Positions 57,820-64,000 of a DNA stretch of 64,000 nt are shown piece after piece. The position numbers and the translations under genes were made by a program. The notes under the pieces are model-generated. The model had not been told where the DNA came from. It saw only the letters and a program-made list of their open reading frames with translations, and ran no database searches. The number at the start of each line of letters is the position of its first letter. The stretch's first letter is position 1. Source of the stretch: JALOLG01 sp963722415 (GTDB lineage: Bacteria; Actinomycetota; Acidimicrobiia; Acidimicrobiales; Ilumatobacteraceae); contig CAVRNI010000055.1 in NCBI GenBank assembly GCA_963722415.1, positions 1 to 64,000 on the forward strand. The letters are read 5' to 3'.

Positions 57820-58527
57820 TCAGCCGAGCTCGCGTTGACGGGCCGCCTCGAAGCACACCACCGTCGCGGCCATCGCCACGTTGAGGCTCTCGGCCCGGCC
57901 ATGGTGGCGGATCGTCACCCACTCGTCGACCCGCGCGTCGTCGGGGAGCCCGCGTGCCTCGTTGCCGACGACGAGCGCGATCCGGCCGGTCAGATCGGCA
58001 TCGGTGTGCGCGGTTCCTCGATGCGACGACGTGCCGATCGTGCGCAGACCGGACCCGCGTACGGACGTGAGGTCGGCGTCGAGCACCGGCACACGGAACA
58101 GCGCACCGGCTGACGCGCGCACGACCTTGGGATTGAACGGATCGACCGATCCGGCGGTGAGCACCACGCCATCGACCCCGGCCGCCTCGGCGGACCGCAG
58201 GATCGTCCCGAGGTTGCCGGGGTCAGCGATGCGGTCGGCGACGAGGACGAACCGTGCCGTCGCCAGGTTCAGCGCAGGCGGCGGGATGCGTACGACGGCC
58301 AGGATGGGTTGCGGCGAGTCGGTCGACGCGACGCGTTCGATGACACCGGTGGCCAGCTCGAAAGCGGCGGACCCGGTGACAGGAGTCGTTCCCACGGCGA
58401 CGTACTCGGCCTCGATCTCCCATCCGGCGCCGGCCGCTTCACCGACGAGCTGGCGCCCCTCGACGACGAACGCACCGTCGTCGGAACGCGAACTGCGGCG
58501 CCCGAGCAGGCGCCGCAGCCGTTGCAC
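57820..58527 (-). CDS. TrmH/SpoU-family RNA 2'-O-methyltransferase
   Basis: SPOUT methylase of rRNA or tRNA ribose. Trefoil-knot motifs: LVADRIADPGNLGTILRSAE, LVVGNEARGLPDD and the end ESLNVAMAATVVCFEAARQ. An N-terminal substrate-binding domain (GAFVVEGRQLVGEA) is present. Start GTG 58527 is a proposal; no ATG is available before the rplT stop. In other actinobacteria this gene also follows rplT (tsnR-like position), but the target nucleotide is unknown. Confidence 0.88.
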   Translation of the reverse strand: MQRLRRLLGRRSSRSDDGAFVVEGRQLVGEAAGAGWEIEAEYVAVGTTPVTGSAAFELATGVIERVASTDSPQPILAVVRIPPPALNLATARFVLVADRIADPGNLGTILRSAEAAGVDGVVLTAGSVDPFNPKVVRASAGALFRVPVLDADLTSVRGSGLRTIGTSSHRGTAHTDADLTGRIALVVGNEARGLPDDARVDEWVTIRHHGRAESLNVAMAATVVCFEAARQRELG

Positions 58528-58556
58528 CTTGGCGTTGTTGAACGCCAGCGGGTCGT

Positions 58557-58910
58557 TCAGAGCGCGGCCTTGGCCGACGCCACGAGCGAGGCGAACGCGG
58601 CGGCGTCGGTGACCGCCAGATCGGCGAGGATCTTGCGGTCGACCTCGATGCCGGCCGCGTTGAGCCCGGCGATGAACCGGCTGTAGCTCATGTCGTTCAG
58701 ACGGCAGGCGGCGTTGATCCGCTGGATCCACAGGCGACGGAACTCGCCCTTCTTCGCCCGCCGGTCGCGGAACGCGTACTGGCCGCTGTGCATGACCTGC
58801 TCGTTGGCTGCCCGGAACGACCGGCTCTTGTTCCCGTAGTAGCCCTTGGCCTGCTCGAGAACCTTCTTGTGGCGCTTCTTGGCCGCCACGCCGCGCTTGA
58901 CGCGTGCCAT
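58557..58910 (-). CDS. rplT: 50S ribosomal protein L20
   Basis: 117 residues: MARVKRGVAAKKRHKKVLEQ, then the conserved KGYYGNKSRSFRAANEQVMH and FRRLWIQRINAACR. Part of the infC-rpmI-rplT ribosomal operon; L20 often represses this operon in other bacteria. Confidence 0.97.
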   Translation of the reverse strand: MARVKRGVAAKKRHKKVLEQAKGYYGNKSRSFRAANEQVMHSGQYAFRDRRAKKGEFRRLWIQRINAACRLNDMSYSRFIAGLNAAGIEVDRKILADLAVTDAAAFASLVASAKAAL

Positions 58911-58959
58911 CTCACTACCTCTCTACATCTTCTTGGGCGCTGGAACGACTGGGGGACGG

Positions 58960-59157
58960 TCAGCGCTCGGCGAGGAGACGCTTGATGTTGTTGACGTCGG
59001 CGGGGTGCACATCGACGTCGGCGGCGAGTCGCCGGGTCCGGGTCGAGGACTTCTTCTCGAACAGGTGCTGACGCATCGCCTGCTGACGCCGAAGCTTGCC
59101 GGAGCCCGTCTTCTTGAACCGCTTCGCCGCGGTCTTACTCGTCTTCATCTTCGGCAC
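58960..59157 (-). CDS. rpmI: 50S ribosomal protein L35
   Basis: 65 residues from the GTG at 59157: PKMKTSKTAAKRFKKTGSGK and the basic tail. Its first 23 bases overlap the end of infC in another frame (AEDEDE of IF3 versus PKMKTSK of L35), so the two are coupled. An ATG at 59148 is an alternative start. Confidence 0.95.
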   Translation of the reverse strand: MPKMKTSKTAAKRFKKTGSGKLRRQQAMRQHLFEKKSSTRTRRLAADVDVHPADVNNIKRLLAER

Positions 59158-59953
59158 GTGGTTCTCCTGATCCTGCATCGCCGTCGCTTGCGGTCACCGC
59201 AACCGTGGCCATCTCGGGGGCTTGGTCACCGTCGCTCGTGGCCACGGCGGCCGTTTCGATCTCTGTCGCGATCTCGGTATCGATCTGTGTCGCGGTTTCG
59301 GTTTCTGTTGTTTCGGTGGCCGGCGTCTCGGTCGCCGTCGAGTCCGTTGCTGTCGAATCTGGCGACGCCATCTCCTGCGCTGCCAACTCGGCGGCGGCTT
59401 CCTCGGCCGCCTTCTTCATCGCCTCTTGGGCCTTCTTGTCAGGAGCCAGCACCATCGACATGTTCCTGCCCTCGAGCCGGGCTTCGTTCTCGACCTTCGC
59501 CGCCGGGCCGACGGCGCTGATCACGCCGTCGAGGATCCGGGAACCGAGCTCGGGGTGGGCCATCTCGCGGCCCCGGAACTGCAACGTCACCTTGACCTTG
59601 TGACCCTCCTCGATGAACCCGATGAGGTGCCGCACCTTGGTGTCGAAGTCGCCCTTGCCGATCTTGGGTCGGAACTTGACCTCCTTCACCGTGACGTTGG
59701 ACGACTTCTTCCGGGCTTCCTTGGCCTTTTGGGCCTCCTCGTACCGGAACTTGCCGTAGTCCATGATCCGACAGACGGGTGGGTTCGCCATCGGGGCCAC
59801 CTCGACGAGGTCGAGATCGAGCCCTCGCGCCATCTTCAGCGCTTCGGGCACAGGCTTGATGCCGAGCTGGTTGCCGTCGGGACCGATCAGTCGGACCTCG
59901 CGGGCCCGAATGCGATCGTTGACACGGTGCTGTTCGCTCTTCGGCGGTGCTAT
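59135..59953 (-). CDS. infC: translation initiation factor IF-3, apparent AUA start and acidic C-terminal extension
   Basis: Binds the 30S subunit and checks start-codon pairing. The N-domain reads APPKSEQHRVNDRIRAREVR, then LDLVEVAPMANPPVCRIMDY, then the C-domain VKVTLQFRGREMAHPELG. Upstream of RVNDRI the frame has no ATG, GTG or TTG before a TGA; the only candidate is ATA at 59953-59951, with AGGAG nine bases before it (59967-59963). Rare AUU/AUC/AUA starts are known for infC. About 65 extra residues follow the C-domain, rich in Thr, Glu and Ala. Confidence 0.92.
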   Translation of the reverse strand: MAPPKSEQHRVNDRIRAREVRLIGPDGNQLGIKPVPEALKMARGLDLDLVEVAPMANPPVCRIMDYGKFRYEEAQKAKEARKKSSNVTVKEVKFRPKIGKGDFDTKVRHLIGFIEEGHKVKVTLQFRGREMAHPELGSRILDGVISAVGPAAKVENEARLEGRNMSMVLAPDKKAQEAMKKAAEEAAAELAAQEMASPDSTATDSTATETPATETTETETATQIDTEIATEIETAAVATSDGDQAPEMATVAVTASDGDAGSGEPRAEDEDE

Positions 59954-59962
59954 GGCTGCTCA

Positions 59963-59967
59963 CTCCT
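59963..59967 (-). promoter_or_regulatory. ribosome binding site of infC
   Basis: AGGAG on the minus strand, nine bases from the ATA codon at 59953. It decides the start because no standard start codon exists in frame between the upstream TGA and the conserved RVNDRI block. Confidence 0.6.
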
Positions 59968-60206
59968 GTGCAATGGGTTGGCCTCCCAGTCCGGTTGCGG
60001 TGCTCGACGCGAAGTCCATGCGGAGCACGACCGGAGACGGAAGCGGATCCGCTGGCCAGCGCTCAAAGCACTGGTCGTCGGACGGTGCGCCGTCGCGATC
60101 ATGAGCATCGACCCGATCGCACGTATCTGTCGGGCTCTGCCCGTCGGTGTGGTCGGGTGGGGGTCTCCCCCACTTCGCCTCAGTTGTCGTCGGTAGGGTA
60201 GCGCAC

Positions 60207-60560
60207 GTGGGAGATGAAACCTCCGGAGAGCCGACCGGCACCGACGACGCGTCGGCGCTCGACGAGGCCCAGGAGGCGCTTCGCGAGGCGCAATCCCGAC
60301 TGGCCGCGCTGCCGGTCGAGGTCGTGGTCACCAACCACGTGATGGGTCTGTACGAGTTGGCTGCGATCCATCTGTCGGCCGACCCGCCCGACCTGCGCGG
60401 TGCCGCACTGGCCATCGATGCCGTCGCCTGCCTCGTCGAGGGGCTCGGCGACCGGCTCGGCGACGACGCGCCGACGATGCGCGACGCACTCGCCAACATC
60501 CGGCTCGCGTTCGTGCAGGTCAAGGCCGCCGCCGCGCCGCCGCCTCCGGGCGACGGGTGA
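60207..60560 (+). CDS. DUF1844-like conserved actinobacterial protein
   Basis: From GTG 60207, 117 residues. The core NHVMGLYELAAIHLSADPPD followed by AALAIDAVACLVEGLG and DALANIRLAFVQVK has the DUF1844 layout, and DUF1844 genes are typically found beside infC in actinobacteria. Small, helical, no catalytic motif. Divergent from infC. Its last 41 bases overlap the alkyltransferase-like gene on the other strand. The assignment to DUF1844 is by eye. Confidence 0.7.
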   Translation: MGDETSGEPTGTDDASALDEAQEALREAQSRLAALPVEVVVTNHVMGLYELAAIHLSADPPDLRGAALAIDAVACLVEGLGDRLGDDAPTMRDALANIRLAFVQVKAAAAPPPPGDG

Positions 60561-60840
60561 ACCGTCCGGTCGGCGCCGACCTCACCCGTCCAGCACGGAC
60601 GACGACTCCTTCGGCGCGCAAGAGCTGTGCCTGCTCGCGCTCGTGGCCGGGCACGAGCCGGCCGGTGACGTTGACGACCCGCCACCACGGGACGTCGAGC
60701 GCGGTTGTCGCCAGGATCCGACCCACGAGGCGCGCTCGTTTCGGGTAGCCGGCGACGTCGGCGATGTCGCCGTACGTGGTCACCTCGCCGGGACCGAGCG
60801 CCAGGATCACGTCGACGATTCGTCGTTCGCGGTCGTCCAC
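60520..60840 (-). CDS. alkyltransferase-like protein (ATL, MGMT-domain without catalytic cysteine)
   Basis: MGMT/Ogt DNA-binding domain: VDVILALGPGEVTTYGDIAD, AGYPKRARLVGRIL and, where methyltransferases have PCHRV, PWWRVV. The active-site cysteine is thus Trp, as in Atl1-type proteins that bind O6-alkylguanine and recruit nucleotide excision repair. 106 residues from GTG 60840. It overlaps the cold-shock-domain gene by 34 bp in another frame. Confidence 0.88.
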   Translation of the reverse strand: MDDRERRIVDVILALGPGEVTTYGDIADVAGYPKRARLVGRILATTALDVPWWRVVNVTGRLVPGHEREQAQLLRAEGVVVRAGRVRSAPTGRFTRRPEAAARRRP

Positions 60841-61031
60841 GGGACGATCCTCGCCGCTTCGTAGCGACCGAGCTTGGCAAGCACGTCGAAGCGGACCGGC
60901 GTACCGACCGCGATCGAGCGCGTGCCGTCGGAGATCTCGACGCAATGGAACGCGAACACGTTGCCGATCGCGTCGGTGATCTCGCCGAGCCCACGCGGCT
61001 CGTCGAACTCGGTGACGGACCCGCGTCGCAT
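60807..61031 (-). CDS. cold-shock-domain-like protein
   Basis: 74 residues from ATG 61031: RRGSVTEFDEPRGLGEITDA, then NVFAFHCVEISDGTRSIAVG. The pattern G-x-V-x-x-F-D-x-x-x-G-x-G and FAFH recalls the CspA OB fold with RNP1/RNP2, but the RNA-binding aromatic residues are partly changed (FAFHC rather than KGFGFI/VFVH). Possible nucleic-acid binder. Coupled with the ATL gene by overlap. Confidence 0.72.
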   Translation of the reverse strand: MRRGSVTEFDEPRGLGEITDAIGNVFAFHCVEISDGTRSIAVGTPVRFDVLAKLGRYEAARIVPWTTANDESST

Positions 61032-61060
61032 TCCGATGTCCCTTGTCGATGGTGGGCGTA

Positions 61061-61933
61061 TCAATGGATGATCTTGCTGATCGGGATCTCGAGCAGATCC
61101 GTGGCGCCTGCGTCGCGCAGGGCCGGGATGATGCGGTTGATCTGCGCCTTCTCGACGACGCTCTCGATCGCGTAGCCGCCGTTGGCGAGATGGGCGACGG
61201 TCGGCGACTTGGCCGAGGGCAGCACGGACAGCACCGCCTCGTACTGGTCGGCCGAGACGTTCAGCTTGACGAGGACCTTGCCGCGGGCTTCGAGGGCGCC
61301 GTTGAGCAACATCATCAGCTGGCCCATCGCGTGCCGCTTGTCGGGGTCGGCATGGCTGGTCGGATTGGCGATCGCCTCCGTCCAGCTGGTGAGGATCGTG
61401 TCGATGATCCGCAACCCGGCCGCCCGCAACGCCCGGCCGGTCTCGGTGATGTCGACGACGCAGTCCGCGATGTCGGGGATCTTCGCCTCGCTGGCGCCGT
61501 ACGAGAGCCGGACGTCGGCCTCGATGCCCTTCGACTCGAAGAACCGCTTGGTGAGCGACGGGTACTCCGACGACACGCGCACACCCTGTGGGAGTTGCTC
61601 GACGCGTTCGACCTCCGAATCGCCGGCGACCGCGACGACGACGCGGACGGGGTTGCTCGTCTCCTTCGAGTACTTGAGCTCACCGAGGCTCACGACGTCG
61701 CTCGAGGTCTCCTCGACCCAGTCGCGACCCGTGATACCGACGTCGAACAGCCCCTCGGCCACGTAGACCGGGATCTCCTGCGGGCGCAGGATGCGGACGT
61801 CGGTGACGCGCGGATCGTCGATGGTCGCCTTGTAGTCGACCGACGACGAACGCATCACGTTCAGGTCGGCCGCCTCGAACAGCTCCAACGTCGCCTTCTC
61901 GAGAGAGCCCTTGGGGAGGACGATGCGGAGCAC
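61061..61933 (-). CDS. hisG: ATP phosphoribosyltransferase (long form)
   Basis: First step of histidine synthesis. Opens LRIVLPKGSLEKATLELFEA; PRPP-binding segment DCVVDITETGRALRAAGL. The C-terminal regulatory ACT-like domain (ALEARGKVLVKLNVSADQYE ... SVLPSAKSPTVA) makes it the long, histidine-inhibited form. 290 residues from GTG 61933. It is divergent from the M20 gene across 32 bp. Confidence 0.95.
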   Translation of the reverse strand: MLRIVLPKGSLEKATLELFEAADLNVMRSSSVDYKATIDDPRVTDVRILRPQEIPVYVAEGLFDVGITGRDWVEETSSDVVSLGELKYSKETSNPVRVVVAVAGDSEVERVEQLPQGVRVSSEYPSLTKRFFESKGIEADVRLSYGASEAKIPDIADCVVDITETGRALRAAGLRIIDTILTSWTEAIANPTSHADPDKRHAMGQLMMLLNGALEARGKVLVKLNVSADQYEAVLSVLPSAKSPTVAHLANGGYAIESVVEKAQINRIIPALRDAGATDLLEIPISKIIH

Positions 61934-61965
61934 GTCGGCCGAGGCTATCCAGCTAGGTTCGCCAC

Positions 61966-63246
61966 ATGGACGACGTTTGCCGGCGCGTGCTCGACGAGGT
62001 CGACTCGCACGTCGATTCGATGTTCGCAATCCTGTGCCAACTCGTCGAGATCCCGAGCATCAGCGGCACTGACGCCGAGAACGAGGCGATCGCGGCCGTC
62101 GCCCGGATCTTCGCCGACCACGGACTCGATGTCGACCACTGGCAGATCCCGCTCGACGAGATCACTGCCAGGCCCGACTTCCCCGGCGTCGAGGTCGATC
62201 GGGACGAGGCCTGGGGGCTCGTCGGCCGGCTCACGGGACGGCGATCCGGCACGGGCGATGCACCGGCGTTGATGTTCAACGGTCACGTCGACGTCGTCCC
62301 GCCCGGTGACCTGGGGCACTGGACCACCGATCCGTTCGAAGCGCGCGTCGTCGGGGGCCGCCTGTTCGGGCGCGGCAGTTGCGACATGAAGGCCGGGCTC
62401 GTCGCCGCCCTCTGGGCCACGGAGGGCATCCGCCGATCGGGTGTACAGCTCAGGGGCGACATCCTCGTGGCGGCCGTTCTGGGAGAGGAGGACGGCGGTC
62501 TCGGCACCTACAGCACCCTCGCCCGCGGCTGGACGGCCGACGCCTGCGTCATCCCCGAGCCCACCGGGCTCGATCTCGTACCGGCCAACGCGGGTGCGCT
62601 GACGTTCCGTCTCGTCGTACCCGGTCGGGCCGCCCACGCGTCGCGTCGCACAGAGGGCATCAGCTCGATCGAGAAGTTCGTGCCGCTGTTCGAGGCGCTC
62701 GTACGCCTCGAGGCGCGACGCAACCGCGACCCGCACCCGATGACGGCGCGGTGGGACATCGCCTACCCGCTCAGCATCGGAACGATCCACGCCGGCGACT
62801 GGGCGTCGTCGGTGCCCGACGTGCTCATCGCCGACGGACGGATCGGCGTGGCCATCGACGAACCCGTCGAACACGCCCGCGAAGAGCTCGAGCACGCGGT
62901 GCGGGACGCCTGCGACAGCGATCCGTGGCTCCGGGACCATCCGGCGACGATCGAGTGGTGGGGCGGGCAGTTCGCGAGTGGTCGGCTCAGCGACAGCAGC
63001 GACCTGCTCGATCGCGTGCGTCGCGCCCACGCCGCGGTAGGTGGGAGCGAGCAGGCGGCGTGGATCGCCCCGTTCGGCAGCGACCTGCGCCTGATGACCG
63101 GGATCGGCGGTGTGCCGACGCTCCAGTACGGCCCCGGCGATGTGGCGCTCGCCCATGCTGCCGACGAATCGGTCGCGCTCGACGAGGTGCACACCGCGGC
63201 GCGGGCGCTCGCCGTGCTCGCCGTCGAGATGTGCGGTCACGGCTGA
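61966..63246 (+). CDS. M20-family metallopeptidase/deacylase (ArgE/DapE-type)
   Basis: Di-zinc amidohydrolase. First ligand block LMFNGHVDVVPPGD, then GRGSCDMKAGLVAALWA with the bridging Asp, and the catalytic pair in AVLGEEDGG. A dimerisation lid follows (FRLVVPGRAAHASRRTEGIS). 426 residues, starts ATG 61966. It could be N-acetylornithine deacetylase, which would suit an arginine cluster without argJ, but deacylases of this group are hard to tell apart. Confidence 0.82.
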   Translation: MDDVCRRVLDEVDSHVDSMFAILCQLVEIPSISGTDAENEAIAAVARIFADHGLDVDHWQIPLDEITARPDFPGVEVDRDEAWGLVGRLTGRRSGTGDAPALMFNGHVDVVPPGDLGHWTTDPFEARVVGGRLFGRGSCDMKAGLVAALWATEGIRRSGVQLRGDILVAAVLGEEDGGLGTYSTLARGWTADACVIPEPTGLDLVPANAGALTFRLVVPGRAAHASRRTEGISSIEKFVPLFEALVRLEARRNRDPHPMTARWDIAYPLSIGTIHAGDWASSVPDVLIADGRIGVAIDEPVEHAREELEHAVRDACDSDPWLRDHPATIEWWGGQFASGRLSDSSDLLDRVRRAHAAVGGSEQAAWIAPFGSDLRLMTGIGGVPTLQYGPGDVALAHAADESVALDEVHTAARALAVLAVEMCGHG

Positions 63247-63275
63247 CGACGGCCCGGTCGCCGCCGGCTCGCTGA

Positions 63276-63764
63276 TCAGTGGGTCGTGGGTGATTCGTGG
63301 AGCAGGCGCAGCGCGTGCGGCACGACGTCGAGCACCGCACCGAGTTGCTCGACGCAGCCCTTCGGGGACCCGGGGGTGTTGCAGATGATCGCCTGGCCGC
63401 GGATGCCGGCGATCCCCCGCGAGAGCCGCCCGAACGGGCTGATGAGCCGCATCGCCTCGGCAAGACCGGGGGCCTCGCGCTCGATCACGCGGCGCGTTCC
63501 CTCAGGTGTCTGGTCGCGCGGCGCGAATCCGGTCCCACCTGTCGTCACGATGAGCCCCGCGAAGCTCGCGCTCATCTCGGTGAGCGCATCGGCGACGAGG
63601 TCCGCGCCGTCGGCGGTGACGCGATGCTCGACGACGTCGAAACCTTCGCCCGTCAGTTGCTCGACCAGCGCCCGCCCGCTCGCGTCGTCGCGAGTGCCAT
63701 GGGCGACTCCATCACTGACGGTCAGGACCTTGGCCGCGAGGCCGACGGACGCCGGGTTGCTCAT
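63276..63764 (-). CDS. molybdenum cofactor biosynthesis protein, MoaB/Mog family
   Basis: Molybdopterin adenylyltransferase-type fold. AKVLTVSDGVAHGTRDDASGRAL, the GLIVTTGGTGFAPRDQTPEGT loop and the final ICNTPGSPKG. 162 residues from ATG 63764. It may serve the sulfite-oxidase-like enzyme at 27938. It overlaps the upstream rsmB-like gene by ATGA. Confidence 0.9.
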   Translation of the reverse strand: MSNPASVGLAAKVLTVSDGVAHGTRDDASGRALVEQLTGEGFDVVEHRVTADGADLVADALTEMSASFAGLIVTTGGTGFAPRDQTPEGTRRVIEREAPGLAEAMRLISPFGRLSRGIAGIRGQAIICNTPGSPKGCVEQLGAVLDVVPHALRLLHESPTTH

Positions 63765-64000
63765 GTCCGGCGACGGTACCGAATCAGGATCATTCCGTCG
63801 GTGTCGGCCACGTGCGGAAGCACCCGCCAGGCATGACGGTACGGGTGCCACGTGCCCTCGGGGACCGACGTGTCGACGTCGAAGCCGTCGGGGATCTCGT
63901 GTGCCACCGACTCCTGCGCCGTGAGCGTGCACACGCTGTAGACCAGCCGGCCACCGGGCCGCACGAGCGCCGCGCCGGCGACCAGCAGCCGCCGCTGCAG
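63761..64000 (-). CDS. rsmB: 16S rRNA m5C methyltransferase, RsmB/NOL1-NOP2-Sun family, C-terminal part
   Basis: About 79 residues at the C-terminus, cut by the window edge. LVRPGGRLVYSVCTLT holds the conserved S-V-C-T in front of the ES motif, followed by the end HVADTDGMILIRYRRRT. The methylase core with the TCxAPGGK motif lies beyond the window. Coupled to the MoaB/Mog gene by ATGA. Confidence 0.8.
   Translation of the reverse strand: MQRRLLVAGAALVRPGGRLVYSVCTLTAQESVAHEIPDGFDVDTSVPEGTWHPYRHAWRVLPHVADTDGMILIRYRRRT

Overview
The window is a very GC-rich bacterial contig, almost all of it from an actinobacterium, most likely class Acidimicrobiia (Ilumatobacter-like). The evidence is a complete Pup-proteasome locus, an actinobacterial 16S gene, Holin-X/DUF3618-like and DUF948/DUF6167-like gene sets, and the actinobacterial order infC-rpmI-rplT-trmH-pheS-pheT-argC. 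The genus is inferred by eye from the 16S text, not from a search. The first ~2.79 kb does not fit: it reads as an alphaproteobacterial (Rhizobiales-like) fragment with higBA, moaA, a TorD-like chaperone and the start of a formate-dehydrogenase Tat target. It is joined inside two coding regions to the tatB of the actinobacterium, so an assembly chimera is the simplest explanation.

Layout of the actinobacterial part. 2.8-16.9 kb: tatB, a GDPD, lepB, then the Pup-proteasome cluster read on the minus strand (mpa, dop, pup, prcB, prcA) with pxpA-pxpB-pxpC (5-oxoprolinase) between prcA and pafA; an AlkB-like gene, an Asp-type ferredoxin, trmI and small membrane proteins flank it. 16.9-23.4 kb: two dacB paralogues, a fused ADP-forming acyl-CoA synthetase, a TetR regulator with a candidate operator, and sodA. 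23.5-27.9 kb: an AlaX-like editing protein, an unknown gene, and transketolase-transaldolase overlapping by ATGA. 27.9-39 kb: a polytopic sulfite-oxidase-like molybdoenzyme, a LOG protein, a glycolate-oxidase operon (glcD-glcE-kinase-like-glcF-small ORF), DUF6167-like, DUF948, rarA, a NUDIX hydrolase and a TPR protein. 39-44.5 kb: an rrn operon (16S-23S-5S, minus strand, no spacer tRNA) downstream of tyrS. 45.9-53.6 kb: DUF2332, a 3-methyladenine glycosylase, and the arginine operon argC-argB-argD-argF-argR-argH without argJ or argG. 53.7-64 kb: yqgE, pheS-pheT, trmH, rplT, rpmI, infC (apparent AUA start), DUF1844-like, an alkyltransferase-like protein, a cold-shock-domain protein, hisG, an M20 peptidase, a MoaB/Mog-like gene and the 3' end of an rsmB-like gene.

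Many genes run as tight stop/start overlaps (prcB-prcA, pxpB-pxpC, tkt-tal, argF-argR, DUF948-rarA), so the minus-strand clusters are probably translationally coupled operons. Single-base frame breaks occur in genes that cannot normally be dispensed with (pheS, pheT, tyrS). I therefore read most broken frames as residual sequence errors, not pseudogenes, and give each such gene its full span. Short 13-15 bp tandem duplications sit at three gene junctions.
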